From Polynucleobacter acidiphobus (GTDB taxonomy: Bacteria > Pseudomonadota > Gammaproteobacteria > Burkholderiales > Burkholderiaceae), in contig NZ_CP023277.1 of assembly GCF_003065385.1 (NCBI RefSeq), forward strand, positions 1,328,829 through 1,392,828: a stretch of 64,000 nt of DNA, written 5' to 3'. Below are positions 19,543 to 29,672 of the stretch, piece after piece. The notes below the pieces were generated by a model, which worked only from the letters and a program-made list of their open reading frames with translations, was not told where the DNA came from and did no database searches. A program made the translations under genes and the position numbers. Position 1 is the first letter of the stretch. Each line of letters opens with the position of its first letter.

Positions 19543-21198
19543 CTAAGTTAGTTCAGCTGCCTTAAATAAGGCCTTGGTGTAAGGCTCTTTGGGGTCGCGA
19601 ACCATTGCTTCGGTCTCACCATACTCGACCACTTCCCCAGAGCGCAAAACCATGAGTTCATGCGACATTGCTCGGATCACCGCGAGATCATGACTAATGA
19701 TGAGATAGGCTAGGTTGTACTTCTTTTGCAGTTCACTGAGTAACTTTAAGACCTGTTTTTGGATCGAAACATCCAAGGCCGAAGTGGGTTCGTCGAGCAC
19801 CAAAATTTGCGGCTTCAGAATCAGTGCGCGCGCAATCGCAATCCGTTGGCGCTGCCCACCTGAAAACTCATGAGGATAGCGCTGGAGGGTGGAGCGATCC
19901 AAACCAACCTCGCGCAGAATCTCTACCACTCGGGTCTCGCGTTCGCCCTGCGACAAATGCGGTTGATGGACATCCAAACCTTCCGACACAATCTGAAAAA
20001 TGGTCATGCGTGGCGATAAAGAACCAAAGGGATCCTGAAAAATAACCTGCAAATGGGCGCGCATCGCACGACGCTCAATCGGAGTCAAGGATGGCCATGA
20101 TTGATCCAAGACGCAGACACTACCCTCCACCTTGGCAGTTGTCTCCCCGAGTAATCCCAAGATAGCCATCGCTAAGGTTGTTTTCCCAGAACCAGACTCC
20201 CCAATCACACCGATCGTTTGCCCTTGTTTGAGTTGCAGACTTAAGGGCTTGAGTACCTCATGGCGCTTAGCCTTAGTAAACCAATCCCGCCAGCGCAAGC
20301 CGCCATTGGCAAAATTGGATTGCGGGTACGAAACACTCAATTGATGAGCGGTTAATAAGACTGGCGCCAATGGCACGACAGGTAGTAGCTCACGCTCAGG
20401 CTGACTGTTCACCAATTGCTCGGTATACGGATTGGTGGGGCGTGAGAAAACCTCATGGGTTGATCCAGCCTCCACTAAGCATCCCTGATTTAAAACCCCT
20501 ACCCGGTTTGCAAAATGCTTCACTAAGTTAAGGTCATGCGTGATTAAGAGAATCGCCATGCCAGCCCGCTCTTTCGCCTCTTCTTGCAGATCGCGCAGTA
20601 AATCCAAAATCTGAAGACGCAAACTCACGTCCAAAGCAGTGGTTGGCTCATCGGCAATCAACAAACGTGGTTTACAAGCCAACGCCATCGCAATCATGGC
20701 GCGTTGACGCTGCCCGCCGGATAACTGATGGGGGTAGGCATAAAAACGCTCTTCTGGCTGCGGGATCCCGGTTTTCTTCAGAAGCGCGATAGCAGTCTGC
20801 CGGCATTCCCCCAAAGGCATTAAGGGCTCGTGCACCTGAACTGCTTCAACAATTTGATTGCCAATCGTAAACAAGGGATTGAGTGCGGTCATTGGCTCCT
20901 GAAAGATCATCGCAATCTCACGCCCACGAATCTCACGAATACGCTCAATCGATAGGTCCAATAGATTTTCTTCTTTGCCATCCTCGCGTTGCCAGAGAAT
21001 GCGGCCCTGCAAACGAGCGCCTTCTGGAGTGAGTCTCAAAGGCGCCAGTGCCGAGAGTGTTTTTCCGGAACCGGATTCACCAACTAAAGCAATCCGCTCA
21101 CCCGGTGCAATACTCAGATCGAGCTCACGAACGGCATACTTCTCTCGCCGTCCAGCGCCAAAAGAAATCGAGAGTTGCTCATAGCGCAATAAGCTCAT
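19543..21198 (-). CDS. yejF: Peptide ABC transporter ATP-binding protein (YejF type)
   Basis: Double ATPase that powers uptake through YejBE. Two complete nucleotide-binding domains: Walker A GESGSGKT near 36 and again near 330; signatures LSGGQRQR and FSGGQRQR; Walker B LLIADEPT and ILVLDEPT. 551 residues is normal for YejF fusions. Start overlaps the yejE stop by 4 bases. The E. coli counterpart imports microcin C and oligopeptides; the substrate here is inferred only. Confidence 0.92.
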   Translation of the reverse strand: MSLLRYEQLSISFGAGRREKYAVRELDLSIAPGERIALVGESGSGKTLSALAPLRLTPEGARLQGRILWQREDGKEENLLDLSIERIREIRGREIAMIFQEPMTALNPLFTIGNQIVEAVQVHEPLMPLGECRQTAIALLKKTGIPQPEERFYAYPHQLSGGQRQRAMIAMALACKPRLLIADEPTTALDVSLRLQILDLLRDLQEEAKERAGMAILLITHDLNLVKHFANRVGVLNQGCLVEAGSTHEVFSRPTNPYTEQLVNSQPERELLPVVPLAPVLLTAHQLSVSYPQSNFANGGLRWRDWFTKAKRHEVLKPLSLQLKQGQTIGVIGESGSGKTTLAMAILGLLGETTAKVEGSVCVLDQSWPSLTPIERRAMRAHLQVIFQDPFGSLSPRMTIFQIVSEGLDVHQPHLSQGERETRVVEILREVGLDRSTLQRYPHEFSGGQRQRIAIARALILKPQILVLDEPTSALDVSIQKQVLKLLSELQKKYNLAYLIISHDLAVIRAMSHELMVLRSGEVVEYGETEAMVRDPKEPYTKALFKAAELT

Positions 21199-22220
21199 GC
21201 GCGCGCCCCCGTTAACGGATTACTCTTGCGAGAATCAAATGCATCTCGCAATGCCTCGCCCATAAATGTCAATAAGAGCAAGGTACCTCCGAGCACAACG
21301 AAGGTCGATACGGAAATCCACCAAGCATCTAGGTTTGCCTTACCCTGGGACAGCAACTCACCCAGACTAGGCGTTCCAGGCGGCACCCCCAATCCCAAGA
21401 AATCCAAACTTGTAAGCGACAGAATCGCCGCACTCATCCGAAACGGTAAAAAAGTAATAACGGGGGTTAAGCTGTTTGGCAAGATATGACGCCGCATAAT
21501 CTGGGCATTCGTAAGCCCCAAGGCTTTGGCCGCACGCACATACTCAAGAGCGCGGTTACGAAAGAACTCGGCACGCACGTAGTCGGACAAACCCATCCAC
21601 CCAAATGCAGCTAACAAAATAATCAATAGGAGAACGCTAGGGTTAAAGATTGAAGCAAAAATAATCAGTAGATACAACTCGGGCATCGCTGACCAAATCT
21701 CAATGATGCGCTGGGTGATTAAGTCGAAGCGTCCTCCAAAAAATCCCATCAGTGCGCCAGTAATCACTCCAATCACCACACCCACCACAGTCAACGCAAT
21801 ACCAAACAGAATCGATAAACGAAATCCATAAATGAGACGCGCCAATACATCACGCCCCCGATCATCAGTACCTAACCAGTTCTCCACGGAGGGTGCTGCA
21901 GGATTAGGCTCTTTGGCAAAGTAATTGAGGGTCTCAAAACTATAGGGAATGAGGGGATAAATGGCCCAGTTCGAACCATCGGTAATGTTCTTTTTGATAT
22001 CCGGATCGAGATAATCGGTGCGCGTTGCGAAGTCGCCACCAAAGACGGTCTCTGGATAATTTTTGACTAATGGGAAATAGAACTTACCCTCGTAGCGAAC
22101 CACTAAAGGTTTGTCGTTCGCGATCAACTCCGCGCACAAACTCAAACCAAAGAGGATTGCGAATATCCACAAGCTGACATAGCCTAAGCGATTCGCTTTG
22201 AAGCGCAGCCATTTGCTCAC
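21195..22220 (-). CDS. yejE: Peptide ABC transporter permease (YejE type)
   Basis: Inner-membrane permease of the DppC/OppC class. First helix followed by a long periplasmic loop typical of YejE (YPETVFGGDFATRTDYLDPDIKKNI), then GTDDRGRDVLARLIYGFRLS and the EAA loop region (RAAKALGLTNAQIMRRHILPN). I place the start at the GTG about 22220, giving a GTGA overlap with yejB; the longest open frame begins at a TTG 17 codons earlier. Confidence 0.92.
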   Translation of the reverse strand: MSKWLRFKANRLGYVSLWIFAILFGLSLCAELIANDKPLVVRYEGKFYFPLVKNYPETVFGGDFATRTDYLDPDIKKNITDGSNWAIYPLIPYSFETLNYFAKEPNPAAPSVENWLGTDDRGRDVLARLIYGFRLSILFGIALTVVGVVIGVITGALMGFFGGRFDLITQRIIEIWSAMPELYLLIIFASIFNPSVLLLIILLAAFGWMGLSDYVRAEFFRNRALEYVRAAKALGLTNAQIMRRHILPNSLTPVITFLPFRMSAAILSLTSLDFLGLGVPPGTPSLGELLSQGKANLDAWWISVSTFVVLGGTLLLLTFMGEALRDAFDSRKSNPLTGARA

Positions 22221-23290
22221 GATCCACCTCCAGAACCAAATTGGATGCGGGGATCTACCAGCACATAGCAAAGATCGGAAATTAATTTGGTCACGAGGCC
22301 AATCAAGGTAAACAAATAAAGCGTACCAAACACCACGGGGTAGTCTCTGCGCATCACCGCTTCATAGGAAAGCAACCCTAGGCCATCTAAAGAAAATAAG
22401 GTCTCAATTAAGAGTGAGCCAGCAAAGAAGGCACCAATAAATGCCGCAGGAAATCCAGTAATCAGCGGAATTAAGGCGTTCCGAAAGACATGTTTCCACA
22501 GCACCTTGTTCTCACTCACCCCTTTTGCTCGAGCGGTCAATACGTACTGCTTACGAATCTCTTCTAAAAAAGAGTTTTTTGTGAGCATTGTGATCACTGC
22601 AAAGCTGCCCAGCACGGATGCGGTGATGGGTAAAACCAAATGCCACAGATAATCCAACACTTTGCCAATCAGACTCAGTTCACTCCAGTTATCGGAAGTT
22701 AAACCGCGCAGCGGAAAGATTTGCAGAAAACTCCCTCCGCCAAAGAGCACCAAGAGCAATACCCCCAGGACAAATCCCGGGATCGCATAGCCCACCAAAA
22801 TCATCGTGCTGGTGACGCGATCAAAGCGCGTGCCGTCGCGAACTGCTTTAGCAATCCCCAGAGGAATCGATACCAAATAACTAATAAAGAAAGTCCAAAG
22901 ACCAATGCTGATCGAGACAGGTAGCTTTGAGATCACCAAATCCCAAACGCTTTTGTGTTGGTAATAACTCTGCCCCAAATCAAACTGGGCAAAGCGTTTG
23001 AGCATCATGAAGTAGCGCTCAAGCGGTGGTTTATCAAACCCATATAAGGCTTTGACTTGCTCAAGCCGCTCTGCATCCACCCCTTGACGCCCACGATACG
23101 TCACACCACCTCCCGAGGACTCGCCACCGACCGCTGCATCGCCCTTACCCTTAAGTTCGAGCATCAACTGCTCCACAGGCCCACCAGGAACAAATTGCAC
23201 CACTGCAAAGGTCAGAGTTAGAACCCCAAGCAAGGTGGGGATCATGAGCAAGACCCGTTTGATGATGTAGATCAGAATCTCGGAGTTCAT
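22217..23290 (-). CDS. yejB: Peptide ABC transporter permease (YejB type)
   Basis: Second permease of the importer. N-terminal MNSEILIYIIKRVLLMIPTLLGV is typical of DppB/OppB proteins; a Gly/Ser-rich loop (AAVGGESSGGGVTYRGRQG) is typical of YejB. EAA-like motif RAKGVSENKVLWKHVFRNALIPL near the C-terminus. ATG at 23290 overlaps the yejA stop (ATGA). Confidence 0.92.
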   Translation of the reverse strand: MNSEILIYIIKRVLLMIPTLLGVLTLTFAVVQFVPGGPVEQLMLELKGKGDAAVGGESSGGGVTYRGRQGVDAERLEQVKALYGFDKPPLERYFMMLKRFAQFDLGQSYYQHKSVWDLVISKLPVSISIGLWTFFISYLVSIPLGIAKAVRDGTRFDRVTSTMILVGYAIPGFVLGVLLLVLFGGGSFLQIFPLRGLTSDNWSELSLIGKVLDYLWHLVLPITASVLGSFAVITMLTKNSFLEEIRKQYVLTARAKGVSENKVLWKHVFRNALIPLITGFPAAFIGAFFAGSLLIETLFSLDGLGLLSYEAVMRRDYPVVFGTLYLFTLIGLVTKLISDLCYVLVDPRIQFGSGGGS

Positions 23291-25176
23291 TTGCGCGCCT
23301 CCTTTAACCACCAGGTTGACAAAATCCATGATTCGGCGGAGTAATACAAAGGCGGATTGGGGTAGCCCATTTCTTTACGGTATGCAATCCGATGAGTTGG
23401 GCTATACCAGTGCGGCACTACATAGTAGCTGTTCCACAGCACGCGATCGAGTGAACGCGTTGCGGCTTGCAACTGCTCCCTAGTTTCAGCGCGCACAATC
23501 GCATCAATTAGTGCATCGACGACCGGTGATTGCACGCCAATCACATTGTCTGAACCTCTCTCTTTAGCTGCCGCACTTCCATAGCGATCGTAGAGTTCAT
23601 TCCCAGGGCTTTGGGTGTCGGGAAAGCGGATGGTGGTCATATCAAAATCATAGTCATCCATGCGTTTTTGATGAAGCGCAAAGTCGCTGGTGCGGATATC
23701 CACCTTGATCCCTAACTTCTCAAGATTACGCACATAGGCGGTCAGAATCCTCAAAAAGAAGGGGCCATCTTCGACGATTTCAAACCGGAATACCTCCCCT
23801 TTTGCGTTACGGAGTGCGCCATCGCGATAGGTCCACCCGGCTTCAGCGAGCAACTCTTTTGCCTTGCGAAGATTGCTGCGCAAACTACTGGGCGGTGCAG
23901 TGCTTGGTGCTGGTGGCATTGCCCCAAACACCGCCTCGGGTACAAATTGAGGGTACTTCGCCTGTAAGGGCTTGAGGAGTTTGAGTTCAGCGGCAGTGGG
24001 TACAGTCTCACCCTCGTAATTAGCACTCAAATCACTGTTCTGAAAATAACTTTCAATCCGACTGTATTGATCGTAGAACAGTTGACGATTGAGCCATTCG
24101 AAATCCAATGCATATCCAAGGGCTTTACGAACTCGTACATCCTGAAAAATAGGACGGCGCAAGTTCATCGCAAAACCTTGCATGCCAGCGCCGTTGTGAT
24201 TGGGAAACGCTTTTTTAATCAGAGTGCCATTATTAAATTTTGGGCCAACATAACTCTTTGCCCAATTTTTTGCGCGGTACTCGACGAGCGCATCAAACTC
24301 ACCGGCCTTAAATGCCTCTAAACGCACTGCATCATCGCTGTAGAGTTTGTAGACAATCCGATCAAAGTTAAAGAATCCCACCCGCACATTGACCTTATTG
24401 CCCCAGTAGTTGGGGTTGCGCTTGTAGATCATGGATTTGCCTGCGCGATACGACTCAATCACGTAAGGTCCACTACCGATTGGATGCTCAAAGGTAATCT
24501 TGTCAAAGGGAGTATGACTGCCATCGGCTTTCTTGCCCCAGTTCTTGGAGAAAACAGGTATGCCGCCGACCATCAACGGTAACTCGCTGTTGCGGGTCTT
24601 AAAGTCAAACCGAATTACGCGCTCCGATACCACCACTGCCTGTTTCACATCGGCATAAATAGTGCGGTACTGCGGATTAGCAAGCTTGCTCATGAGCGTA
24701 TCAAAACTGTGTTTGACATCGTCCGCCAAAATCGGGCTACCATCGGAGAACTGCGCCTCGGGTCTTAGGCGAAAGGTTACCGACATCTGGTCTGGTGCCA
24801 CCTTAATATCTTCAGCGATTAAGCCGTACACACTCGATACCTCATCTGCGCTACTCACCGCCAAGGACTCAAACATCAAAGCGCCGATGCCCGGAGCGGT
24901 CACGCCCCGTAAGGTGAAGGGGTTGAACTTATCAAAACTGGTGCGGCGATCAGGATTGGGTAGCGTGAGCGTCCCACCGCGTGGCGCATTCGGATTGACA
25001 TAGTCAAAATGGGCAAAACCATCGGCATATTTAGGTTTGCCATATTGCGCGATACCCTGTGCAGCTTCGACTCCGAGCGGGAAAATAAGCATCGAGCACA
25101 GAAGTGTGATCGCCAAGGACCGCCAATATGCCCCAAATTGGCTTGGTAATGATCGCAGAGGGAATTGGCTTAGCAT
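23287..25176 (-). CDS. yejA: Peptide ABC transporter substrate-binding protein (YejA type)
   Basis: Periplasmic family 5 solute-binding protein. Signal peptide at the N-terminus (LAITLLCSMLIFPLGVEAAQG). Conserved MFESLAV near 90, SDGSPILADDVKHSFDTL near 150, and KRNPNYWG near 260. About 629 residues, normal. The ATG at 25176 is chosen; the frame extends 9 codons to a TTG. First gene of the yejABEF operon, divergent from fabI with only 48 bases between. Confidence 0.92.
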   Translation of the reverse strand: MLSQFPLRSLPSQFGAYWRSLAITLLCSMLIFPLGVEAAQGIAQYGKPKYADGFAHFDYVNPNAPRGGTLTLPNPDRRTSFDKFNPFTLRGVTAPGIGALMFESLAVSSADEVSSVYGLIAEDIKVAPDQMSVTFRLRPEAQFSDGSPILADDVKHSFDTLMSKLANPQYRTIYADVKQAVVVSERVIRFDFKTRNSELPLMVGGIPVFSKNWGKKADGSHTPFDKITFEHPIGSGPYVIESYRAGKSMIYKRNPNYWGNKVNVRVGFFNFDRIVYKLYSDDAVRLEAFKAGEFDALVEYRAKNWAKSYVGPKFNNGTLIKKAFPNHNGAGMQGFAMNLRRPIFQDVRVRKALGYALDFEWLNRQLFYDQYSRIESYFQNSDLSANYEGETVPTAAELKLLKPLQAKYPQFVPEAVFGAMPPAPSTAPPSSLRSNLRKAKELLAEAGWTYRDGALRNAKGEVFRFEIVEDGPFFLRILTAYVRNLEKLGIKVDIRTSDFALHQKRMDDYDFDMTTIRFPDTQSPGNELYDRYGSAAAKERGSDNVIGVQSPVVDALIDAIVRAETREQLQAATRSLDRVLWNSYYVVPHWYSPTHRIAYRKEMGYPNPPLYYSAESWILSTWWLKEARK

Positions 25177-25224
25177 ATGCAACAATTGTAGATAGCAAAT
25201 CAATTTTGAAGTAAAGGACTCATC

Positions 25225-26010
25225 ATGGCTTATTTAAGCGGTAAACGCATCCTCATTACCGGACTCCTCTCCAACCGCTCAATCGCCTACGGCATTGCCA
25301 AGGCCTGCCACCGCGAGGGCGCGGAACTTGCATTTACTTATGTGGGTGAACGCTTTAAAGACCGCATCACAGAATTTGCTAAAGAATTCAACAGCTCACT
25401 CATTTTTGACTGCGATGTGGGTAGCGATGAGCAGATCCATGCCCTGTTTGAAGAGCTCGGCAAATCCTGGCCGCAATTTGACGGCTTTGTCCATTCAATT
25501 GGATTTGCGCCCCGCGAGGCAATTGCTGGAGATTTTCTAGAGGGTTTAAGTCGGGAAGCATTCAAGATTGCGCACGATATCTCAGCGTATAGCTTTCCAG
25601 CGATGGCAAAAGAAGCACTGCCCATGCTAAGTCCCAATGCCGCCCTGCTGACCTTGACCTATTTAGGATCAATGCGTAATGTCCCCAACTACAACACCAT
25701 GGGACTAGCCAAAGCATCCCTCGAGGCTTCGGTTCGCTATTTAGCAGGCTCACTGGGACCCAAAGGTATTCGGGTCAATGGTATCTCGGCCGGTCCGATT
25801 AAAACTCTAGCTGCTTCTGGTATTAAAGGCTTTGGAAAAATTCTGGATGCAGTTGAAAAAACCGCTCCTCTGCGACGCAATGTGACAGTGGATGATGTCG
25901 GTAATGCCGCCTCATTCTTGCTATCCGATTTAGCCAGCGGTATCACCGCTGAGATTATTTATGTCGATAACGGCTTTAGCCAAGTCGTTGGTGGTATGGA
26001 CGAGGTTTAG
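25225..26010 (+). CDS. fabI: Enoyl-[acyl-carrier-protein] reductase (NADH) FabI
   Basis: Last reductive step of type II fatty acid elongation. Short-chain dehydrogenase fold: [19 protein letters not shown] cofactor loop, catalytic Tyr-X6-Lys in [31 protein letters not shown] substrate loop, and C-terminal [13 protein letters not shown]. 261 residues is the normal length. Target of triclosan in other bacteria. A Shine-Dalgarno-like GAGGT at its very end may serve the following chrA. Confidence 0.97.
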   Translation: MAYLSGKRILITGLLSNRSIAYGIAKACHREGAELAFTYVGERFKDRITEFAKEFNSSLIFDCDVGSDEQIHALFEELGKSWPQFDGFVHSIGFAPREAIAGDFLEGLSREAFKIAHDISAYSFPAMAKEALPMLSPNAALLTLTYLGSMRNVPNYNTMGLAKASLEASVRYLAGSLGPKGIRVNGISAGPIKTLAASGIKGFGKILDAVEKTAPLRRNVTVDDVGNAASFLLSDLASGITAEIIYVDNGFSQVVGGMDEV

Positions 26011-26012
26011 AA

Positions 26013-27365
26013 ATCACTTCCTCGGATCAAACCCAACCACAAATCCCGCTACGAGAGGCATTAGCGTACTGGCTCAAACTCGGGTTTATTAGTTTTGGCG
26101 GACCGACCGCTCAGATTGCCATGATGCATGATGAGTTGGTTGAGAAAAAACGCTGGATCTCCGAACGTCGCTTTTTACATGCTCTTAATTACTGCATGCT
26201 GCTACCTGGCCCAGAGGCTCAGCAATTAGCCACCTACTTAGGCTGGCTGATGCATCGAACCTGGGGTGGCATCCTGGCGGGCACCTTATTTATTTTGCCC
26301 TCGCTCTTGATTCTGATTGCACTCTCATGGATTTATCTGGAGTTTGGTCAAACCCCTTTGATTGCTGCGCTGTTTGAAGGAATTAAGCCGGCGGTGACCG
26401 CGATTGTGATCGTGGCGGTTATCCGAATTGCAAAACGCAGTATTCGTCACGCGATACTGGCTTGGCTTGCGCTTCTATCCTTTATCGCCATATTTGTTTT
26501 CAATGTTCCGTTTCCGCTAATTATTGTGAGCGCCGGATTGATTGGATTTTGGTTAGGTCAGCGCCGGCCTGCCCTTTTTGCACAACAGGCCCATACGCCA
26601 TCGCATCACGCAGACTCTGCGAACAAAGCGCTTATCGATGATCACACCCCAACGCCAGAGCATGCTCGCCATGATGCAAGCCGTCTTTATCGGCAACTGA
26701 GCCTTGGGGTTTTGTTATGGCTCATCCCGATCGTGGCTTTGACTCTGATTGAGGGCTGGAAATCGCTCTATCCGCAGATCGCTTGGTTTTTTACCAAAGC
26801 AGCATTCCTAACCTTTGGGGGCGCGTATGCAGTTTTACCTTACGTCTTTCAGGGCGCTGTCGAGCATTACCAATGGTTAACTGCCCCACAAATGATGGAC
26901 GGCTTGGCCTTGGGGGAGACCAAACCAGGACCGCTCATTATGGTGGTTGCCTTTGTAGGTTTTCTGGCCGGATTTGGCAATGACACGGTCTTGGGTGGCA
27001 TCGGATTTTGGGGTGGCGCACTCGGTGCATTCGTAGCAACGTGGTTTACTTTTTTACCTTCCTTCCTATTTATTTTTCTGGGTGCCCCTTTAATTGAATC
27101 AACCCACGATAATTTACGGTTTACCGCACCACTCACTGCGATCAGCGCAGCAGTGGTTGGTGTGATTGCCAACCTGGGGGTGTTCTTTGCGTATCAGGTA
27201 TTTTTCCCAAAAGGCTTCTCAGGTGGCTTATCGGTATTTGCACTTCTCATTTGTTTAGGATCCTTAGTTCTCATGCTTCGATTCCAGTGGGGTGTGATTC
27301 GTACCTTGGGTCTGGCCGGACTTTTGGGCATTCTGTTTGCAACCAATGGTGGGCTGTTTTCCTAA
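26013..27365 (+). CDS. chrA: Chromate transporter ChrA (two-domain), non-standard start
   Basis: Membrane protein of the CHR family that expels chromate from the cytoplasm. Two homologous halves, each about 200 residues with about six helices: SFGGPTAQIAMMHDELVEKKRWIS in the first, KAAFLTFGGAYAVLPYV in the second, and DGLALGETKPGPLI. The first ATG in frame is at 26121, but the conserved sequence PLREALAYWLKLGFISFGGP is encoded before it without any ATG, GTG or TTG back to the in-frame stop at 25977. ATC at 26013, six bases after GAGGT, is the best candidate start. See finding. Confidence 0.85.
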   Translation: MTSSDQTQPQIPLREALAYWLKLGFISFGGPTAQIAMMHDELVEKKRWISERRFLHALNYCMLLPGPEAQQLATYLGWLMHRTWGGILAGTLFILPSLLILIALSWIYLEFGQTPLIAALFEGIKPAVTAIVIVAVIRIAKRSIRHAILAWLALLSFIAIFVFNVPFPLIIVSAGLIGFWLGQRRPALFAQQAHTPSHHADSANKALIDDHTPTPEHARHDASRLYRQLSLGVLLWLIPIVALTLIEGWKSLYPQIAWFFTKAAFLTFGGAYAVLPYVFQGAVEHYQWLTAPQMMDGLALGETKPGPLIMVVAFVGFLAGFGNDTVLGGIGFWGGALGAFVATWFTFLPSFLFIFLGAPLIESTHDNLRFTAPLTAISAAVVGVIANLGVFFAYQVFFPKGFSGGLSVFALLICLGSLVLMLRFQWGVIRTLGLAGLLGILFATNGGLFS

Positions 27366-27409
27366 GGTTTGATCAATAAGCTTTGTGCCAAACTTGGCAT
27401 AATGACGTC

Positions 27410-28285
27410 ATGAGAATCGACGAAGCCACACTATCCCACCTCCAAGAGTGGATTGGTAAATCCGAGCGTTATCCAGATCAAGTGACCTCTGCACCTTACC
27501 GCGCTCTTTCCGCAACCCTCGACCGCAATGATCCCGAGCCAAAACCGGGGATCTTCCTCCCAGAGCTATGGCACTGGTTGTATTTCTTGCCACATCCCCA
27601 ACAGTCCGAAATTGGTCCGGATGGTCATGCCAAGCGCGGAGGCTTCTTGCCACCTGTACCGCTGCCACGTCGCATGTGGGCCGGCGGTCGACTGCGTTGG
27701 GTGAGTGAACTGCAAATTGGTGATGCGATCGAACGTGTTTCCACGATTAAGTCGGTCACTCACAAATCAGGACGAACTGGTGATTTGCTGTTTGTCTTGG
27801 TTGAACATCAAATCTTCAATCAAAAAGGGCTTGCACTAACCGAAGAGCATGACATTGTGTATCGTGCAGCCCCAAGTCCCGATGAGAAACCCCCGGCTCC
27901 AACACCCGCTCCCCGCGATGCGCAATGGACCAAGGTGATTAATCCCGATCCAGTTCTACTGTTTCGCTACTCCGCACTCACTTTTAATGGACACCGTATT
28001 CATTACGACCGCAGTTACGTCACCCAAGAGGAAGGTTACCCAGGGTTGATCGTGCACGGTCCCTTGATCGCCACACTCTTAGTGGATCTGGTTAGAGAAC
28101 ATCACCCTGGCAGAAAGCTGCAATCCTTTGAGTTTAGAGCGATTCGTCCAACCTTTGATATCCATCCCATGAAAGTGAATGCCGCATTAGACCTGGATGA
28201 TCCAAGCGGTCAAACCTTGCGGGTCTGGGCAGAAGATCATGAAGGCTGGCTAACCATGCAAGCCAAAGCAGTATTGAGTCCATGA
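27410..28285 (+). CDS. MaoC/FAS1-type dehydratase, itaconyl-CoA or mesaconyl-C4-CoA hydratase-like
   Basis: Hot-dog fold hydratase similar to 3-methylfumaryl-CoA (mesaconyl-C4-CoA) hydratase and itaconyl-CoA hydratase. N-terminal half has LPELWHWLYFLP and GGFLPPVPLPRRMWAGGRL; the C-terminal half has the catalytic-type FRYSALTFNGHRIHYDRSYV and PGLIVHGPL. ATG at 27410 (MRIDEATL) is chosen. It overlaps the next gene by 4 bases and is followed by MmgE/PrpD and CitE-like genes, a context pointing to C5-dicarboxyl-CoA metabolism. Confidence 0.85.
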   Translation: MRIDEATLSHLQEWIGKSERYPDQVTSAPYRALSATLDRNDPEPKPGIFLPELWHWLYFLPHPQQSEIGPDGHAKRGGFLPPVPLPRRMWAGGRLRWVSELQIGDAIERVSTIKSVTHKSGRTGDLLFVLVEHQIFNQKGLALTEEHDIVYRAAPSPDEKPPAPTPAPRDAQWTKVINPDPVLLFRYSALTFNGHRIHYDRSYVTQEEGYPGLIVHGPLIATLLVDLVREHHPGRKLQSFEFRAIRPTFDIHPMKVNAALDLDDPSGQTLRVWAEDHEGWLTMQAKAVLSP

Positions 28286-29661
28286 CGATGGGTATTCATT
28301 ACTCTGCTGAGCTTGCGCGCTTTGCAAGCCAATTGCAATTTGAGGATATTCCCGAGGATGTCATTGCACGGGCGGAAGATTTATTGGTGGATTGGTTTGC
28401 CTCCGCCATTGGTGGCAAAGGTGCAAAACCGGTTGAGATCATCACGCAATTTGCCCAATCGATGGGCCCAGTGTCACAACCCGCGATTGCTGGATCCGCA
28501 GAAATCATTGTGTCGCGCTCCTTGTCGAGTCCATTTCTGGCGTGCTTAACCAATGCTGCGGCATCGCACGTGGTTGAACAAGATGATGTTCATAATGGCT
28601 CGGTCTTTCATCCGGGAACCATCGTATTTCCAGCAGCATTAGCGCTTGCCCAAGCTAAACAACTGAGTGGCCGCGAGTTCTTAACCGCTGCAGTGGTTGG
28701 CTACGAGGTCGGTATTCGTGTTGGTGAGTTCTTAGGTCGCTCCCACTATAAGATTTTTCATACCACGGGGACCGCGGGTACCTTAGCGGCTGCCGCAACT
28801 GTTGGTCGTTTACTCAAATTGAGTCCGGAGCAAATGCTGCATGCCTTTGGTTCGGCTGGTACGCAATCGGCTGGTCTTTGGGAGTTCTTGCGTGATGCCG
28901 CGGATTCCAAACAACTGCATACTGCGCACGCCAGCGCCACCGGCCTGATGTCTGCCTACTTGGCACAAGCCGGATTTACTGGCGCTCAGAAAATACTCGA
29001 GGGCGTTCAAGGTCTTGCGGCAGGTACATCGACCGATGCTAACCCTGAAAAATTAATTGATCGACTGGGCTCGCGTTGGTGTTTAGCCGAGACCTCGTTC
29101 AAATATCACGCCTCGTGTCGCCACACTCATCCTGCAGCAGATGCCTTATTACAAGTGATTCAGAAACACGCTGTGAAGATGGATGAGATTGACCGTATTG
29201 AGACTCTGGTACATCAAGGTGCCATCGATGTTCTTGGGCCCGCTAGTGATGCGACGACCTTGCACCAATCTAAGTTCTCGATGGGCACAGTTCTTGCACT
29301 GGTCTGTAAGTTTCAATTTGCTGGTCTTGATGAGTTCGCCAAACACTTTAATGATCCCGAGATTTGCGCACTTCGAAATCGGGTGAGTATGATTTTGGAT
29401 CCCGAGGTTGATCAAGCTTATCCACAGCGCTGGATTGGTAAGGTCAAGGTCTACCTTAAAAATGGTCGTATTTATGAAGGTCGCGTCGATGAGCCCAAAG
29501 GTGATCCGGGTAATACACTATCGCGAGCTGAAATCGAAGAGAAAGCCCTACGATTAGCCGCGTTTAGTGGTGGTGCCACTGAACCTGAAATGCGCAAAGT
29601 CATTGCATTGCTATTTGATATTCGTCGGGCAAGTGCTGTCCCGTTTATCTTTTCTAAATAA
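28282..29661 (+). CDS. MmgE/PrpD family protein
   Basis: Member of the family that contains 2-methylcitrate dehydratase and cis-aconitate decarboxylase. Visible family motifs: HVVEQDDVHNGSVFHPGTIVFPAALA near 95-120, GYEVGIRVGEFLG near 140, HTTGTAGTLAAAATVGRLL near 160, FKYHASCRHTHPAADALL near 275. 459 residues, normal. The reaction cannot be settled from sequence alone. Its neighbours, a C5-acyl-CoA hydratase-like and a CitE-like lyase, make an itaconate/citramalate-type substrate plausible. Start overlaps the previous stop (ATGA); an in-frame ATG two codons later is an alternative. Confidence 0.87.
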   Translation: MTMGIHYSAELARFASQLQFEDIPEDVIARAEDLLVDWFASAIGGKGAKPVEIITQFAQSMGPVSQPAIAGSAEIIVSRSLSSPFLACLTNAAASHVVEQDDVHNGSVFHPGTIVFPAALALAQAKQLSGREFLTAAVVGYEVGIRVGEFLGRSHYKIFHTTGTAGTLAAAATVGRLLKLSPEQMLHAFGSAGTQSAGLWEFLRDAADSKQLHTAHASATGLMSAYLAQAGFTGAQKILEGVQGLAAGTSTDANPEKLIDRLGSRWCLAETSFKYHASCRHTHPAADALLQVIQKHAVKMDEIDRIETLVHQGAIDVLGPASDATTLHQSKFSMGTVLALVCKFQFAGLDEFAKHFNDPEICALRNRVSMILDPEVDQAYPQRWIGKVKVYLKNGRIYEGRVDEPKGDPGNTLSRAEIEEKALRLAAFSGGATEPEMRKVIALLFDIRRASAVPFIFSK

Positions 29662-29672
29662 GGATTGCTGCC

